A DNA stretch of 44,627 bases from Alphaproteobacteria bacterium (GTDB lineage: Bacteria; Pseudomonadota; Gammaproteobacteria; Burkholderiales; Burkholderiaceae_C): NCBI GenBank assembly GCA_030054175.1, contig JASGCM010000016.1, forward strand, positions 1 to 44,627. Direction: 5' to 3'. This document shows, one piece after another, positions 28,249 through 36,641 of this stretch. The notes under the pieces were generated by a model. The model ran no database searches. It saw only the letters and a program-made list of their open reading frames with translations, and was not told the DNA's origin. Every line of letters starts with the position of its first letter. The stretch's first letter is position 1. A program made the translations under genes and the position numbers.

Positions 28249-28890
28249 TCAGGGATGTCGGCGCATGAAATCGCACAGGGCGTTGGCCAACTCGGCCTCG
28301 ACGTGCGCCCAAGCTGAGAACGGCAACAGCGGCACGTCTTGGTCCTGAATGGGCAACTGGTACAACTCGGACCCAGGGATGAGTTGGTGGGCTGCGATGC
28401 CATTGACCGAGGCATGTGTATTGTCGTTGCCAGGCACCACGATGGTGGGCACGCGGATGCCGGCCATGGCGTCGTCGTTCATGCCCAAGACCGGCTTGCG
28501 CGGGCCACGCAGAAAAATCTCGAGCCAGTGGCTCATGACCCGAATGTATTCGGCCGGATCCATGGCCATCAGGCGCGCTTCATTGGCCGGGTTGGCGGCA
28601 ATGCGCTCTTGGTATTGCTCGGTGGCACACACGGCCTTCATGCCGCCTTGGCGGGCCGCGTCGATGAATTGGCCGTAATAGTTTTGCGGCAGGCGACCGG
28701 CAGCGAAATCGCCCCCGGTGTTGCGGCGATCGTGCAACAGGACTTGAAAGCCCTGGGCCGCAATTTTTTCAGCGAATTCGATGAACTCCTGAAACCCCCG
28801 TCGTCCTCCAGTGACCAGAGCCACCCAAGGGCCTTGGCTTCCGAACACGCGGTAATGGATGCGGACCCCGCGAATGGTGGCGTAGTTCAT
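28249..28890 (-). pseudogene. Alpha/beta hydrolase with the nucleophile-elbow region missing
   Basis: The frame is open and well placed (AAGGAG before ATG 28890), but it is only 213 residues. It begins like an alpha/beta hydrolase (GVRIHYRVFGSQGPWVALVTGG, then VLLHDRRNTGG) and then goes straight to FAAGRLPQNYYGQFIDA, which in intact relatives comes some 70-80 residues later. The skipped part carries the GxSxG nucleophile elbow; no such motif occurs anywhere in the product. The late segment VPTIVVPGNDNTHA is present. An in-frame deletion between two TGG-coding copies is the simplest explanation. A product may still be made but should not be a serine hydrolase. That relatives have the longer form is from memory. 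Confidence 0.65.
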
Positions 28891-28900
28891 CGTGTCTCCT

Positions 28901-29419
28901 TCAGGCCGCTGTGGGCCAGTTCATCATGGTGCCTTTGGCAAACAATAAGGGCGAGTGGTCGGTCGTCTCATGGCGCAGCACCCGAGCCAGCACAATCAAA
29001 TGGTCACCGCCATCGAGAATCTGATCTGTTTCGCAATAAAAGCAGGCGGTCGAGTGGGGCAGGATCGGGGCCTTGAAACCGGCCTCCAGAGCATGCTCGA
29101 CACCGGCAAATTTGTCGGGCTTGGGGGCAGCGAAATGATAGGCCAAGTCTTTCTGGATTTGCGACAAGACATGGATGGCGTGTTGCCGACCGACGGCGAA
29201 TTGATCGATGTTGGGCGACTTGCGTGCCAGCGACCACAGCACCAAGGGGGGGGCTAGCGAGACCGAGCTGAAGCTGTTGACCGTGATGCCGGTCAGACGG
29301 CCATCGTCAGGGTCTTGGGTGGTGATGATGGTGACGCCCGTGGGGAATGAACCCAAGGCATTGCGAAACGCCCGCTGGCGAATTTGCACTTCGGTCGGTT
29401 CTGCGGTGGCGCCCGACAT
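28901..29419 (-). CDS. Flavin reductase-family FMN-binding protein
   Basis: ATG 29419 shares a base with the TGA of the upstream gene (TGATG), a coupling arrangement, and gives 172 residues. The pattern FRNALGSFPTGVTIITT and TGITVNSFSSVSLAPPLVLW is that of the small component of two-component flavin monooxygenases (HpaC type). It would supply reduced flavin to an oxygenase, which is not found next to it. It lies between the dehydrogenase and the shortened hydrolase. Confidence 0.9.
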   Translation of the reverse strand: MSGATAEPTEVQIRQRAFRNALGSFPTGVTIITTQDPDDGRLTGITVNSFSSVSLAPPLVLWSLARKSPNIDQFAVGRQHAIHVLSQIQKDLAYHFAAPKPDKFAGVEHALEAGFKAPILPHSTACFYCETDQILDGGDHLIVLARVLRHETTDHSPLLFAKGTMMNWPTAA

Positions 29420-30327
29420 CACTTGCCTCCAGCCGCGCGCTCAAGCACAGCGTAGACCGAGGCGGTATCGTCAAGCTCATGGCCTTGTGACATGGCCGAC
29501 AGGTAAATGGGCAAACAGGCCGAGAACAAGGGTGCTGGCACATTGAGTTCTTGCAAAGCGCTCTGGATGATGGTCATGTCCTTTTGCCACAGCTTGTTCT
29601 TCATGGTGGCTTCGGCCCAGCAGCGCGAGGCCATCATGGGGCCACGCACCTGGAACATGCGCGAGGTACCGGCACCGCCTCCCACCACTTGCACCGTGCG
29701 CTTGGGATCCAAGCCCATCTTGACACCAAAAAGCAGGGCTTCGGCGGCCGATACGTTGTGAATGGCCACCATCAGGTTGGCCACCAACTTCATGCGCATG
29801 CCGTTGCCAAATTCACCCACGTCGAACTGTTCGCGCGAGAAGCCTTTGAAGACCGGCATCATGGCCTTGATGGTGGCTTTGTCGCCGCTGGCATAGACCG
29901 TCAAATCGCGCACTTTGGCCTGCGCGCCGGTGCCTGAGAGGGGGGCATCGATCATGGCGATGCCCACGGTGGCCAGCAGTTCGCGAGCGGCTTGCTTGTC
30001 GGCGATGGGGAAGGTGCTGACTTCGGCCAACACGGCCTTGGCGTTTTTCACGCCAGCTTTTTGGTACGAATCGACCAACAACTGGGCCACTTGCATGAGA
30101 GCGGCACTGGAGGGCAGGGAGGTGATGTAGTGGCGGGTACGACCGACCCAGGTGGACGCATCGGCGAAGACCTCGGCCACATGCTTTTGCATGCGCTTGC
30201 GGGTCGCGGCCGACACTTCCGCCCCCAACACGTGAAACCCTGAAATCTGCAGGTTGGTGCCGATGGCCGAGCCCATGATGCCCATGCCGATGAGGCCCAC
30301 CACCGTTTTGTCTTTCTTTCCAGCCAT
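29419..30327 (-). CDS. 3-hydroxyisobutyrate dehydrogenase-family NAD(P)-dependent oxidoreductase
   Basis: ATG 30327 follows AGGAG and gives 302 residues. The Rossmann motif is GLIGMGIMGSAIG; the substrate-binding segment DAPLSGTGAQAKVRDL and the helix with NGMRMKLVANLMVA containing the catalytic-type Lys follow in the usual order. Such beta-hydroxyacid dehydrogenases oxidise or reduce small hydroxy acids. It heads the minus-strand unit with flavin reductase, hydrolase and Bug genes, divergent from the enol-lactonase-like gene. Confidence 0.88.
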   Translation of the reverse strand: MAGKKDKTVVGLIGMGIMGSAIGTNLQISGFHVLGAEVSAATRKRMQKHVAEVFADASTWVGRTRHYITSLPSSAALMQVAQLLVDSYQKAGVKNAKAVLAEVSTFPIADKQAARELLATVGIAMIDAPLSGTGAQAKVRDLTVYASGDKATIKAMMPVFKGFSREQFDVGEFGNGMRMKLVANLMVAIHNVSAAEALLFGVKMGLDPKRTVQVVGGGAGTSRMFQVRGPMMASRCWAEATMKNKLWQKDMTIIQSALQELNVPAPLFSACLPIYLSAMSQGHELDDTASVYAVLERAAGGK

Positions 30328-30343
30328 GGAAACTCCTGATTGA

Positions 30344-30365
30344 TTGTTGATAATAAGATCAACAA
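30344..30365. promoter_or_regulatory. Palindromic candidate operator in a divergent catabolic promoter
   Basis: TTGTTGAT, six bases, ATCAACAA: an exact 8-bp inverted repeat 17 bases before the dehydrogenase start and 58 bases before the hydrolase start. The form would suit a GntR- or LacI-type repressor controlling both directions. No regulator gene is adjacent. Confidence 0.5.
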
Positions 30366-30423
30366 AATCATACAATGCATTGACCCGTTGTGCCTGCACT
30401 CAACCTTTTACTATGGGAAAACC

Positions 30424-31230
30424 ATGAGCCACCAACACCATATCACCCGTCCGGACGGCACCCGCATCGCCTACAGCGTCACTGGCGCGAACCAAGGTAC
30501 GCCACTGATTCTGTCCAACTCATTGGCCACCGACGCCCGGATGTGGGAGAAGGTGTTGCCTGCGTTACAGGCCCAGTTTCGGGTAATCACCTATGACACC
30601 CGGGGGCACGGCGAGAGCAGCTGCACCTCTGGTTCACCCAGCTTGTCTGATTTGTCCCAAGATTTGATCGCCGTGCTGGATGCCGCCGGTGCATCGAAAG
30701 CCCTGCTGGCCGGTGTATCGCTGGGCGGCATGACAGGCATGACCTTGGCCTTGGAACAACCCGAGCGCTTGCTGGGCTTGATGGCTTGCAACTGTCGCGC
30801 ACGCATCAATGCCGAAGGCATCGCCGGCTGGGACCAGCGTGTGCAGTTGTTCAGCACCCAGGGCATCGAAGCCTTGGTGCCCGCCACACTGGAGCGCTGG
30901 TTCGCCCCCGATGTGCGAACCGGTGACACAGTCTTGATGACGCGCATGGCCGACATCATCCGCACCACCACCCTTGCCGGCTATGTGTCTTGCGTCAATG
31001 CCATCAAAGGCATGGCGATGCACGACCAGTTGCACCGCATCCAACTTCCGGTTCTTTACCTGGCCGGCGCCCAAGACGATGGCGCTCCGGTGAGCGAAAT
31101 GCAGGCCATGTCCACCGAGGTCAAGGGCAGCCGCTGCGAAGTCCTCGACCCCTGCGGCCACATCAGCCCGATGCAGCGTCCAGACGACTTTGTGCGTCTG
31201 CTGCAAGATTTCGCCACTCGTGCGGCCTGA
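30424..31230 (+). CDS. Alpha/beta hydrolase, 3-oxoadipate enol-lactonase-like
   Basis: From ATG 30424 the product is 268 residues. YDTRGHGES, the nucleophile Ser99 in LLAGVSLGGMTGM and the late CGHISPMQRP with the catalytic His give a complete alpha/beta hydrolase triad setting. The pattern is close to PcaD, which opens 3-oxoadipate enol-lactone in the protocatechuate pathway, but no other pca genes are present, so the lactone or ester substrate is unsure. The ACMSD-like gene follows on the same strand. Confidence 0.85.
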   Translation: MSHQHHITRPDGTRIAYSVTGANQGTPLILSNSLATDARMWEKVLPALQAQFRVITYDTRGHGESSCTSGSPSLSDLSQDLIAVLDAAGASKALLAGVSLGGMTGMTLALEQPERLLGLMACNCRARINAEGIAGWDQRVQLFSTQGIEALVPATLERWFAPDVRTGDTVLMTRMADIIRTTTLAGYVSCVNAIKGMAMHDQLHRIQLPVLYLAGAQDDGAPVSEMQAMSTEVKGSRCEVLDPCGHISPMQRPDDFVRLLQDFATRAA

Positions 31231-31283
31231 ATCTTCCACAACTTCCATTAAACTGCTTTTTTACCTGATTGGAGACCTCAAGT

Positions 31284-32405
31284 ATGCTGTTCACTTGCTC
31301 GCCCACTTGCCAACACGCCTACCATCAACACAAAAGCAAACCTAAGCTGTTCACCTCTCTCACGGCCAAGAAGCTGTCGAACCGAACAGACGGTCACCTG
31401 AATATCGACGTGCATTGCCACTACTTCAACCCCGAAGTGGCCAAGAAAGCCGCTTCGCTCAACCCCGGCCAGCAGGAATACCCTTTCATTTACGCCAACC
31501 AGCACACGCGGGATGTCAATCACAAGCAAATGGCCGAGCGCGGTGCCATGCTCTCGGACGTTGAAGTGCGCATCAAGGACATGGATCGCATGGGGGTGGA
31601 TGTGCAGGTGGTGTCACCGGCCCCGTTCCAGTACTACTACTTTGCCCCGCCCAAAATGGGGGCCGAGTTGGCTCGCGCAGTCAATGAAGGCATGGCCAAG
31701 TTGGTGGCCCAGTATCCCGATCGCTTGGTGGGCATGGGCACCGTGCCGCTGCAAGACGCCACGCTGGCCGTGCGCGAACTGGAATACGCCGTGCAAAAGC
31801 TGGGGCTCAAAGGCATCGAGATCGGCACCAATGTGGCGGGCAAAGAGTTGACCGACCCTTCGCTGAAACTGGAAAAATTCTTCAAGCGTGCTGCCGAACT
31901 GGGCGTGACCTTGTTCATGCATCCCAACGGCTACACCCAAGCCGAGCGATTGACCGACCATTACTTCAACAACGTGATCGGCAACCCCTTGGACACCACC
32001 GTGGCCGTCAGTCACCTGATTTTTGACGGCGTGCTGGCGCGCAACCCCAAACTGCGGATCATCTTGGCCCATGGCGGTGCTTATTTGTCGCACTACTGGG
32101 CCCGCATGGACCATGCCTGGGGCGCACGTGCCGATTGCCGTCGCGTGATCAAGAAAAAGCCGTCGACCTATCTGGAAAAGAACTTTTACTTCGATACCAT
32201 CACCTTCGATCCGGGTATGTTGAAAAACCTGATCGACCGCTACGGCGCTGATCGAGTCGTGTTAGGTACCGATTACCCGTATGACATGGCCGAGGTCGAT
32301 CCCCTGGGTTTGGTGGCCGCCGTCAAGAAACTGGCCAAGTCCGACCGTGATCAGATCACCGGGGGCAATGCGGCCAAGCTGTTCAAGATCAAGCGCAAGC
32401 GCTGA
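31284..32405 (+). CDS. Amidohydrolase-superfamily protein, ACMSD-like
   Basis: ATG 31284 with GGAG at 31271-31274 yields 373 residues. Metal-binding motifs of the ACMSD group are visible: HxH at His44/His46 (IDVHCHYF), LFMHPNGY, IILAHGGAYLSHY and the late GTDYPYD. Members decarboxylate or hydrate ring-cleavage and hydroxybenzoate products (aminocarboxymuconate semialdehyde, resorcylate, oxalomesaconate). The 40-residue N-terminal extension with CSPTCQHAYHQH is unusual for the family. It fits the aromatic-acid theme of the divergent unit. Confidence 0.88.
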   Translation: MLFTCSPTCQHAYHQHKSKPKLFTSLTAKKLSNRTDGHLNIDVHCHYFNPEVAKKAASLNPGQQEYPFIYANQHTRDVNHKQMAERGAMLSDVEVRIKDMDRMGVDVQVVSPAPFQYYYFAPPKMGAELARAVNEGMAKLVAQYPDRLVGMGTVPLQDATLAVRELEYAVQKLGLKGIEIGTNVAGKELTDPSLKLEKFFKRAAELGVTLFMHPNGYTQAERLTDHYFNNVIGNPLDTTVAVSHLIFDGVLARNPKLRIILAHGGAYLSHYWARMDHAWGARADCRRVIKKKPSTYLEKNFYFDTITFDPGMLKNLIDRYGADRVVLGTDYPYDMAEVDPLGLVAAVKKLAKSDRDQITGGNAAKLFKIKRKR

Positions 32406-32429
32406 TCGCAGGGCCAACTCTCTATGAGC

Positions 32430-32460
32430 AAACGCCTCTCAAGTGAGAGGCGTTTTTTTT
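32430..32460 (+). terminator. Intrinsic terminator of the amidohydrolase gene
   Basis: AAACGCCTCTC, loop AAGT, GAGAGGCGTTT followed by more T, 25 bases after the stop codon. This is a strong rho-independent terminator. Confidence 0.92.
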
Positions 32461-32500
32461 GAACCGTCGCCGGGTGCAGCCCCGGCTGAGAGTGGGTTGA

Positions 32501-33517
32501 TCAGTTCTCGACCGTCTCGACCTTGCCGCTGCGAGTGGACTTGACCACGGCCTCGAGAGCACAGATATTGGCCAACATTTGCTCTTGCGGCACAGGATAG
32601 GGCACGCCGCCGCCCATGGCCGCATCGGCAAAAGCCTCCAGGTTGGAGAGCACGGCCGGATGGGGCTCGTAAGATGCGGTCTGGACCTCTTCGCCACGGA
32701 TGTGCCAATTCATGGTCCAACCCGTCGATGCCTCGGGGTGGGTTTTGTCTCGCACCTCAACCCAGCCCTTGCTGCCAAAGACGGCGAAGCGACCGGCAAA
32801 CGGCGTGGCCAAGATGGCACTGATCAGAGCATGACCGCCGCGCTTGTAGGTGGCCAGGATGGCCAGGGTGTCTCCATTGACCAGCGGGCTGCCCAATTGC
32901 TTGACACTGGCAAACACGGTTTCAGCCGGGCCAAACACGCCCACCGACAAATCGAGCAGGTGAATGCCGGTGGCGGTCATGGGTCCGGCCGGTGCCTCAG
33001 CGGCATTCAATCGCCAATTGTCCGAGGCCATCTGCAAGAACTTGTCTTGACTGAAGTTGGCCTCCATTTGCAGGGGCTTGCCTATCACGCCGCTGTGAAT
33101 CATCTCCATCGCCTTCATCACCGGCGGCTCGAAGCGGCGCTCGTGCCCCACGGCCAGGGTCAGTTTGCGCTCGTTAATGGCTTTCATCGCCCGTAGCACG
33201 TCGGCGCGGTTCAGACACAGCGGTTTTTCGCAAAAGATGTGCTTACCGGCGGCGGCCACCATCACCATCTGATCGGCGTGCATCGAGTGCGGCGTACACA
33301 ATACAACGCCCTCGACGCGGGGGTCGGTGATGGCGGCTTCGAAACTGGGCGCAAACTCGACACCTTGCGACTGGGCAAAGGCCTGACCCGCGTCTTGGTT
33401 CAGATCTGTGGCCAGGACCGCATCGATATTGCGGGCGCTTTTCAGGTATTTGACAATGGTCTGTCCCCACCAGCCTAAACCGATGACGGCGACACGAAAT
33501 TTGCGCGTATTGCTCAT
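32501..33517 (-). CDS. Gfo/Idh/MocA-family NAD(P)-dependent oxidoreductase
   Basis: The 338-residue protein has the Rossmann motif VAVIGLGWWGQT (residues about 9-20), the cofactor/catalytic motif HIFCEKPLCLN with its EKP, and GIHLLDLSVGVFG, the segment with the usual catalytic His. Family members oxidise or reduce sugars, inositols and similar compounds. It has its own promoter and a candidate operator; GAGGGG eight bases before the ATG is the ribosome site. Confidence 0.9.
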   Translation of the reverse strand: MSNTRKFRVAVIGLGWWGQTIVKYLKSARNIDAVLATDLNQDAGQAFAQSQGVEFAPSFEAAITDPRVEGVVLCTPHSMHADQMVMVAAAGKHIFCEKPLCLNRADVLRAMKAINERKLTLAVGHERRFEPPVMKAMEMIHSGVIGKPLQMEANFSQDKFLQMASDNWRLNAAEAPAGPMTATGIHLLDLSVGVFGPAETVFASVKQLGSPLVNGDTLAILATYKRGGHALISAILATPFAGRFAVFGSKGWVEVRDKTHPEASTGWTMNWHIRGEEVQTASYEPHPAVLSNLEAFADAAMGGGVPYPVPQEQMLANICALEAVVKSTRSGKVETVEN

Positions 33518-33519
33518 GT

Positions 33520-33573
33520 GAATTCCCCTCTATTCAATTGGGGAATTCTAGGGTCGGCTGATCTAATGATCAA
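33520..33573 (-). promoter_or_regulatory. Promoter with overlapping palindrome upstream of the Gfo/Idh gene
   Basis: On the minus strand TTGATC (33573-33568), 17 bases, and TAGAAT (33550-33545) form a good sigma-70 promoter. A perfect 9-bp inverted repeat, GAATTCCCC at 33520-33528 and GGGGAATTC at 33540-33548, overlaps the -10 on one side and the ribosome site on the other, the expected position of a repressor operator. Confidence 0.6.
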
Positions 33574-33576
33574 TAA

Positions 33577-33599
33577 CCCCGAGGTGAAAATCCTCGGGG
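33577..33599. terminator. Hairpin after the acyl-CoA dehydrogenase pair
   Basis: CCCCGAGG, loop TGAAAAT, CCTCGGGG. It lies 27 bases past the dehydrogenase stop on the minus strand; the T-run there (TTATT) is short, so termination may be partial. Confidence 0.55.
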
Positions 33600-33625
33600 G
33601 TTTACCCGATCCGTCACCGTCTCAG

Positions 33626-34741
33626 TCAGGCGAAAACGCCGGCGGTGTCTTGCATGCGGGCACTGACTTCACCCAAGTGGTGCAAGGTGTCGCCAAAAGT
33701 CATCTGCATCTGGGTCAACCGCTTGAAATAGTGGCTGATGCTGTACTCATCGGTGACGCCAATGCCGCCATGCAATTGGATGGCCTCTTGGCCCACATGG
33801 CGCATCGACTGCCCCAACTGGAACTTGGCTCGGCTGATGGCACGTCGGCGCTCATCGGCCGGCGCGGTCAGCTTCAAGCTGGCGTAGTAGCTCATAGAGC
33901 GGCCCAATTCCAGCTGCATCTTCATGTCCGATACGCGATGCCGCAAAGCTTGGAAGGTAGCGATCGTGACGCCAAACTGCTTGCGGGTGTTCATGTACTC
34001 AACGGTGATGGCAAGGGTTTTTTCCATGGCCCCCACCGCTTCGGCACACAAGGCGGCCGTACCCACGTCAACAGCATGATCCAAGGCAGACAAGCCCTGT
34101 TCGGTCAGCAAGGTGGCCGGGGCCTGTTGCAGGGTCAGCTCGGCCGCACGACCGCCGTCTTGGGTCAAGTAGCCACGGGTCGATACCCCCGCCGCACCGG
34201 CCTGAACCAGAAACAAAGCGATCTGTCCCTGGTGTTGCGCCGGCACGATGAAGGCATCGGCACGGTCGCCGACGGGCACGATACTTTTGGCACCGGTCAG
34301 GCGGTAGGCCGAGCCTTCGGCCTGTGCCGTGCTTGCGCACAGGTCCAAACGATAACGGGCTTTGCGCTCTTGGTGCGCTAACACGATCAAGGCCTCCCCG
34401 CTGGCCAGTTTGGGGCCCCAGGCCTGCGCCACTTCAGCCGGGGCATGGTGGCTGAGCACCACACCCGAGATGATGGCTTGCGCCAGCGGCTCGAGCACGA
34501 TGCCCCGTCCCAGTTCTTCCATCACGACCATGGCCTCAACGGGCCCCATGCCCAAGCCACCCAATTCTTCACTCAAGCCCAGACCGGTCAGGCCCAACTC
34601 GGCCAATTCCCCGTAGGCTTGACGAGAAAAACCACCCTCGGACACGACGGCCTTGCGGCGCTCAAAGTCGTAACCTTTTTCGACCCACTTGGCCACCGCA
34701 TCGCGCAGTTGCTGCTGGTCTTCGCTGAAATTGAAATCCAT
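33626..34741 (-). CDS. Acyl-CoA dehydrogenase, second subunit of a pair
   Basis: The 371-residue flavoprotein has the acyl-CoA dehydrogenase order: N-terminal helices (MDFNFSEDQQQLRDAV), a middle beta domain (LTGAKSIVPVGDRADAF) and C-terminal helices with TRKQFGVTIATFQALRHRVSDM and LHGGIGVTDEYSISHYFKR. The start is 15 bases after the upstream dehydrogenase. Paired genes of this kind, as in pimeloyl-CoA (PimCD) and steroid side-chain dehydrogenases, often form heteromers in which one chain is catalytic and the other helps bind FAD. Confidence 0.9.
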   Translation of the reverse strand: MDFNFSEDQQQLRDAVAKWVEKGYDFERRKAVVSEGGFSRQAYGELAELGLTGLGLSEELGGLGMGPVEAMVVMEELGRGIVLEPLAQAIISGVVLSHHAPAEVAQAWGPKLASGEALIVLAHQERKARYRLDLCASTAQAEGSAYRLTGAKSIVPVGDRADAFIVPAQHQGQIALFLVQAGAAGVSTRGYLTQDGGRAAELTLQQAPATLLTEQGLSALDHAVDVGTAALCAEAVGAMEKTLAITVEYMNTRKQFGVTIATFQALRHRVSDMKMQLELGRSMSYYASLKLTAPADERRRAISRAKFQLGQSMRHVGQEAIQLHGGIGVTDEYSISHYFKRLTQMQMTFGDTLHHLGEVSARMQDTAGVFA

Positions 34742-34756
34742 GTTCGTCTCCTGCTT

Positions 34757-35935
34757 TCAGCCCAAAACCGTTTGAGCGACGATGTTGCGCTGCACTTCAT
34801 TGGAACCACCGTAAATCGTGGTCTTGCGCATGTTGAAATAGGTCGAGGCCAAGGGAGCACAGTGCATGGCGCCGACCTGGTCTCCTTGCCAACCGGCTTC
34901 CATGGCCTCGGTAATGAAGGGCAAGCTGTAGGGGCCAGCCGCCAGCATCATCAACTCGCTGTAGCGCTGCTGAATTTCGCTGCCACGGATCTTGAGCAGG
35001 CCAGCGATATCGAGCGACTGTTTGCCCGCCTTTTCGGCCGACAGTACGCGCAAGACCAACATTTCGAGGGCCACAATGTCAACTTCGAGTTTGGCAATCT
35101 CATCGCGAAAACGCACATCGTCATAGACGCCTTCGGCTTTGGCGATCCGTTTGAGGCGTTCGAGCTCCCGCTTGGCCCGATTCACATCGGCGATGTTGGT
35201 GCGTTCGTGGGCCAACAGGTACTTGGCATAGTCCCAGCCCTTGTTCTCTTGACCTACCAGATTCTCGACGGGCACTTCAACATTGTCGAACCACACTTCG
35301 TTGACTTCGCATTCGCCATCGAGCAATTTGATAGGGCGTACAGTGACCCCCTTGGATCTCATGTCGATCAGCAAAAAAGATATGCCCGTTTGCGGTTTGC
35401 CTTCGCTGCTGGTACGTACCAAACAGAAAATCCACTCCCCGAACTGACCCAATGTGGTCCAGGTCTTCTGACCATTCACGATGTACTTGTCGCCCACGCG
35501 CTCGGCTCGGGTTTTCAAAGAGGCCAGATCAGAGCCAGAGCCGGGTTCGCTGTAACCCTGGCTCCACCAAACCTCACCGCTGGCGATGCCAGGCAAAAAG
35601 CGTTGATGCTGCTCGGGCGAGCCAAAGGCCATGATCACCGGGGCCACCATCACCGGGCCAAAAGGCACGATGCGCGGCGCTCCGGCCAGAGCGCACTCTT
35701 CTTCGAACAAATGCTTTTGTACGGCGGTCCAACCAGGGCCTCCAAATTGCTTGGGCCAGCCATAACCGAGCCAACCTTTTTTGCCCAAAATCTTGGACCA
35801 GTTTTGCATGTCCTCGCGCGTCAAACGCAAAGCGTTGTGCACTTTGTGCGCGGTCTCTTTGGGCAGATGTTCGCGCACCCAGGCGCGGACCTCCAGACGA
35901 AATGCTTCTTCTTCAGGGGTGAAGGCAAGATCCAT
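34757..35935 (-). CDS. Acyl-CoA dehydrogenase, first subunit of a pair
   Basis: This 392-residue protein shows WWSQGYSEPGSGSDLASLKT (FAD and substrate site) and NGQKTWTTLGQFGEW, typical of PimC/bile-acid-type large subunits. Near the C-terminus it has IYGGSNEVQRNI, where medium-chain dehydrogenases have YEGT with the catalytic Glu; the base must be elsewhere, as in several subfamilies. The pair would oxidise a bulky or dicarboxylic acyl-CoA to the enoyl-CoA. A palindrome 30 bases upstream is a likely operator. Confidence 0.92.
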   Translation of the reverse strand: MDLAFTPEEEAFRLEVRAWVREHLPKETAHKVHNALRLTREDMQNWSKILGKKGWLGYGWPKQFGGPGWTAVQKHLFEEECALAGAPRIVPFGPVMVAPVIMAFGSPEQHQRFLPGIASGEVWWSQGYSEPGSGSDLASLKTRAERVGDKYIVNGQKTWTTLGQFGEWIFCLVRTSSEGKPQTGISFLLIDMRSKGVTVRPIKLLDGECEVNEVWFDNVEVPVENLVGQENKGWDYAKYLLAHERTNIADVNRAKRELERLKRIAKAEGVYDDVRFRDEIAKLEVDIVALEMLVLRVLSAEKAGKQSLDIAGLLKIRGSEIQQRYSELMMLAAGPYSLPFITEAMEAGWQGDQVGAMHCAPLASTYFNMRKTTIYGGSNEVQRNIVAQTVLG

Positions 35936-35964
35936 GGTTAATCTCCGTTGACAGCCTATGTTTT

Positions 35965-35978
35965 AGCACGATCGTGCT
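35965..35978. promoter_or_regulatory. Perfect palindrome upstream of the acyl-CoA dehydrogenase pair
   Basis: AGCACGATCGTGCT, flanked by TT and TTT, lies in the short space between the dehydrogenase start (minus) and purN (plus). Palindromes centred on ACGATCGT are typical of TetR-type regulators of acyl-CoA degradation. No regulator gene is adjacent. Confidence 0.6.
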
Positions 35979-36029
35979 TTTTTGGTGTAAACCCTTGGTT
36001 TTTCCGGGGCTTGGGTGACAATCCCAGCC

Positions 36030-36641
36030 ATGCGAAACATTGTGATCCTGATCTCGGGCGGAGGCTCCAACATGCGCGCCTTGATTGAGGCCAGCCGGGC
36101 TGAACAATGGGCTCGGCGTTGGGGTGCCCAAGTGTCCTTGGTGCTGAGCAACCGGCCCGATGCTGGGGGACTGGCTTGGGCTCGCGAGCAGGGCTTGGCG
36201 ACCGCCGTGGTCGATCACCAGGCCCACGCAAATGCCGTGCAGCCCCGGGTGTCGTTCGAGGCCGAACTGATCGCTCACATTGACGCACACGACCCGGTGC
36301 TGGTGTTGCTGGCGGGCTTCATGCGCATTTTGACGCCCGGCTTTGTGGCCCACTATGCGGGGCGACTGCTCAACATCCACCCTTCGTTGCTGCCCACCTT
36401 CACGGGCTTGCACACGCACCAGCGGGCAATCGATGCTGGGTGCCGCTTTGCCGGTGCCACCGTACACGAGGTCACGGCAGAGCTGGACCATGGCCCGATA
36501 TTGGCGCAGGCGGTGGTGCCTGTTTTGCCCAACGACGATGCCGACACGCTCGCCGCTCGCGTGCTCAGCCAGGAGCACCGCATTTATCCGCTGGCGGTGG
36601 CAGAGCGATTGCGGAAGGCTCAACTTAACAACGCGACTTGA
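36030..36641 (+). CDS. purN: Phosphoribosylglycinamide formyltransferase PurN
   Basis: ATG 36030 gives 203 residues; a GTG at 36015 in the same frame is less likely. PurN transfers a formyl group from 10-formyltetrahydrofolate in purine synthesis. The GAR phosphate loop is ISGGGSNMRALIE, and the catalytic triad is Asn116, His118 (NIHPSLLPTFTG) and Asp153 (ELDHGPI). It is the last chromosomal housekeeping gene before the CRISPR region. Confidence 0.95.
   Translation: MRNIVILISGGGSNMRALIEASRAEQWARRWGAQVSLVLSNRPDAGGLAWAREQGLATAVVDHQAHANAVQPRVSFEAELIAHIDAHDPVLVLLAGFMRILTPGFVAHYAGRLLNIHPSLLPTFTGLHTHQRAIDAGCRFAGATVHEVTAELDHGPILAQAVVPVLPNDDADTLAARVLSQEHRIYPLAVAERLRKAQLNNAT

Noticed and set aside
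28339..29076. Plus-strand frame of 245 codons opposite the hydrolase and flavin reductase
   Set aside because: Shadow of two minus-strand genes with recognisable family motifs.
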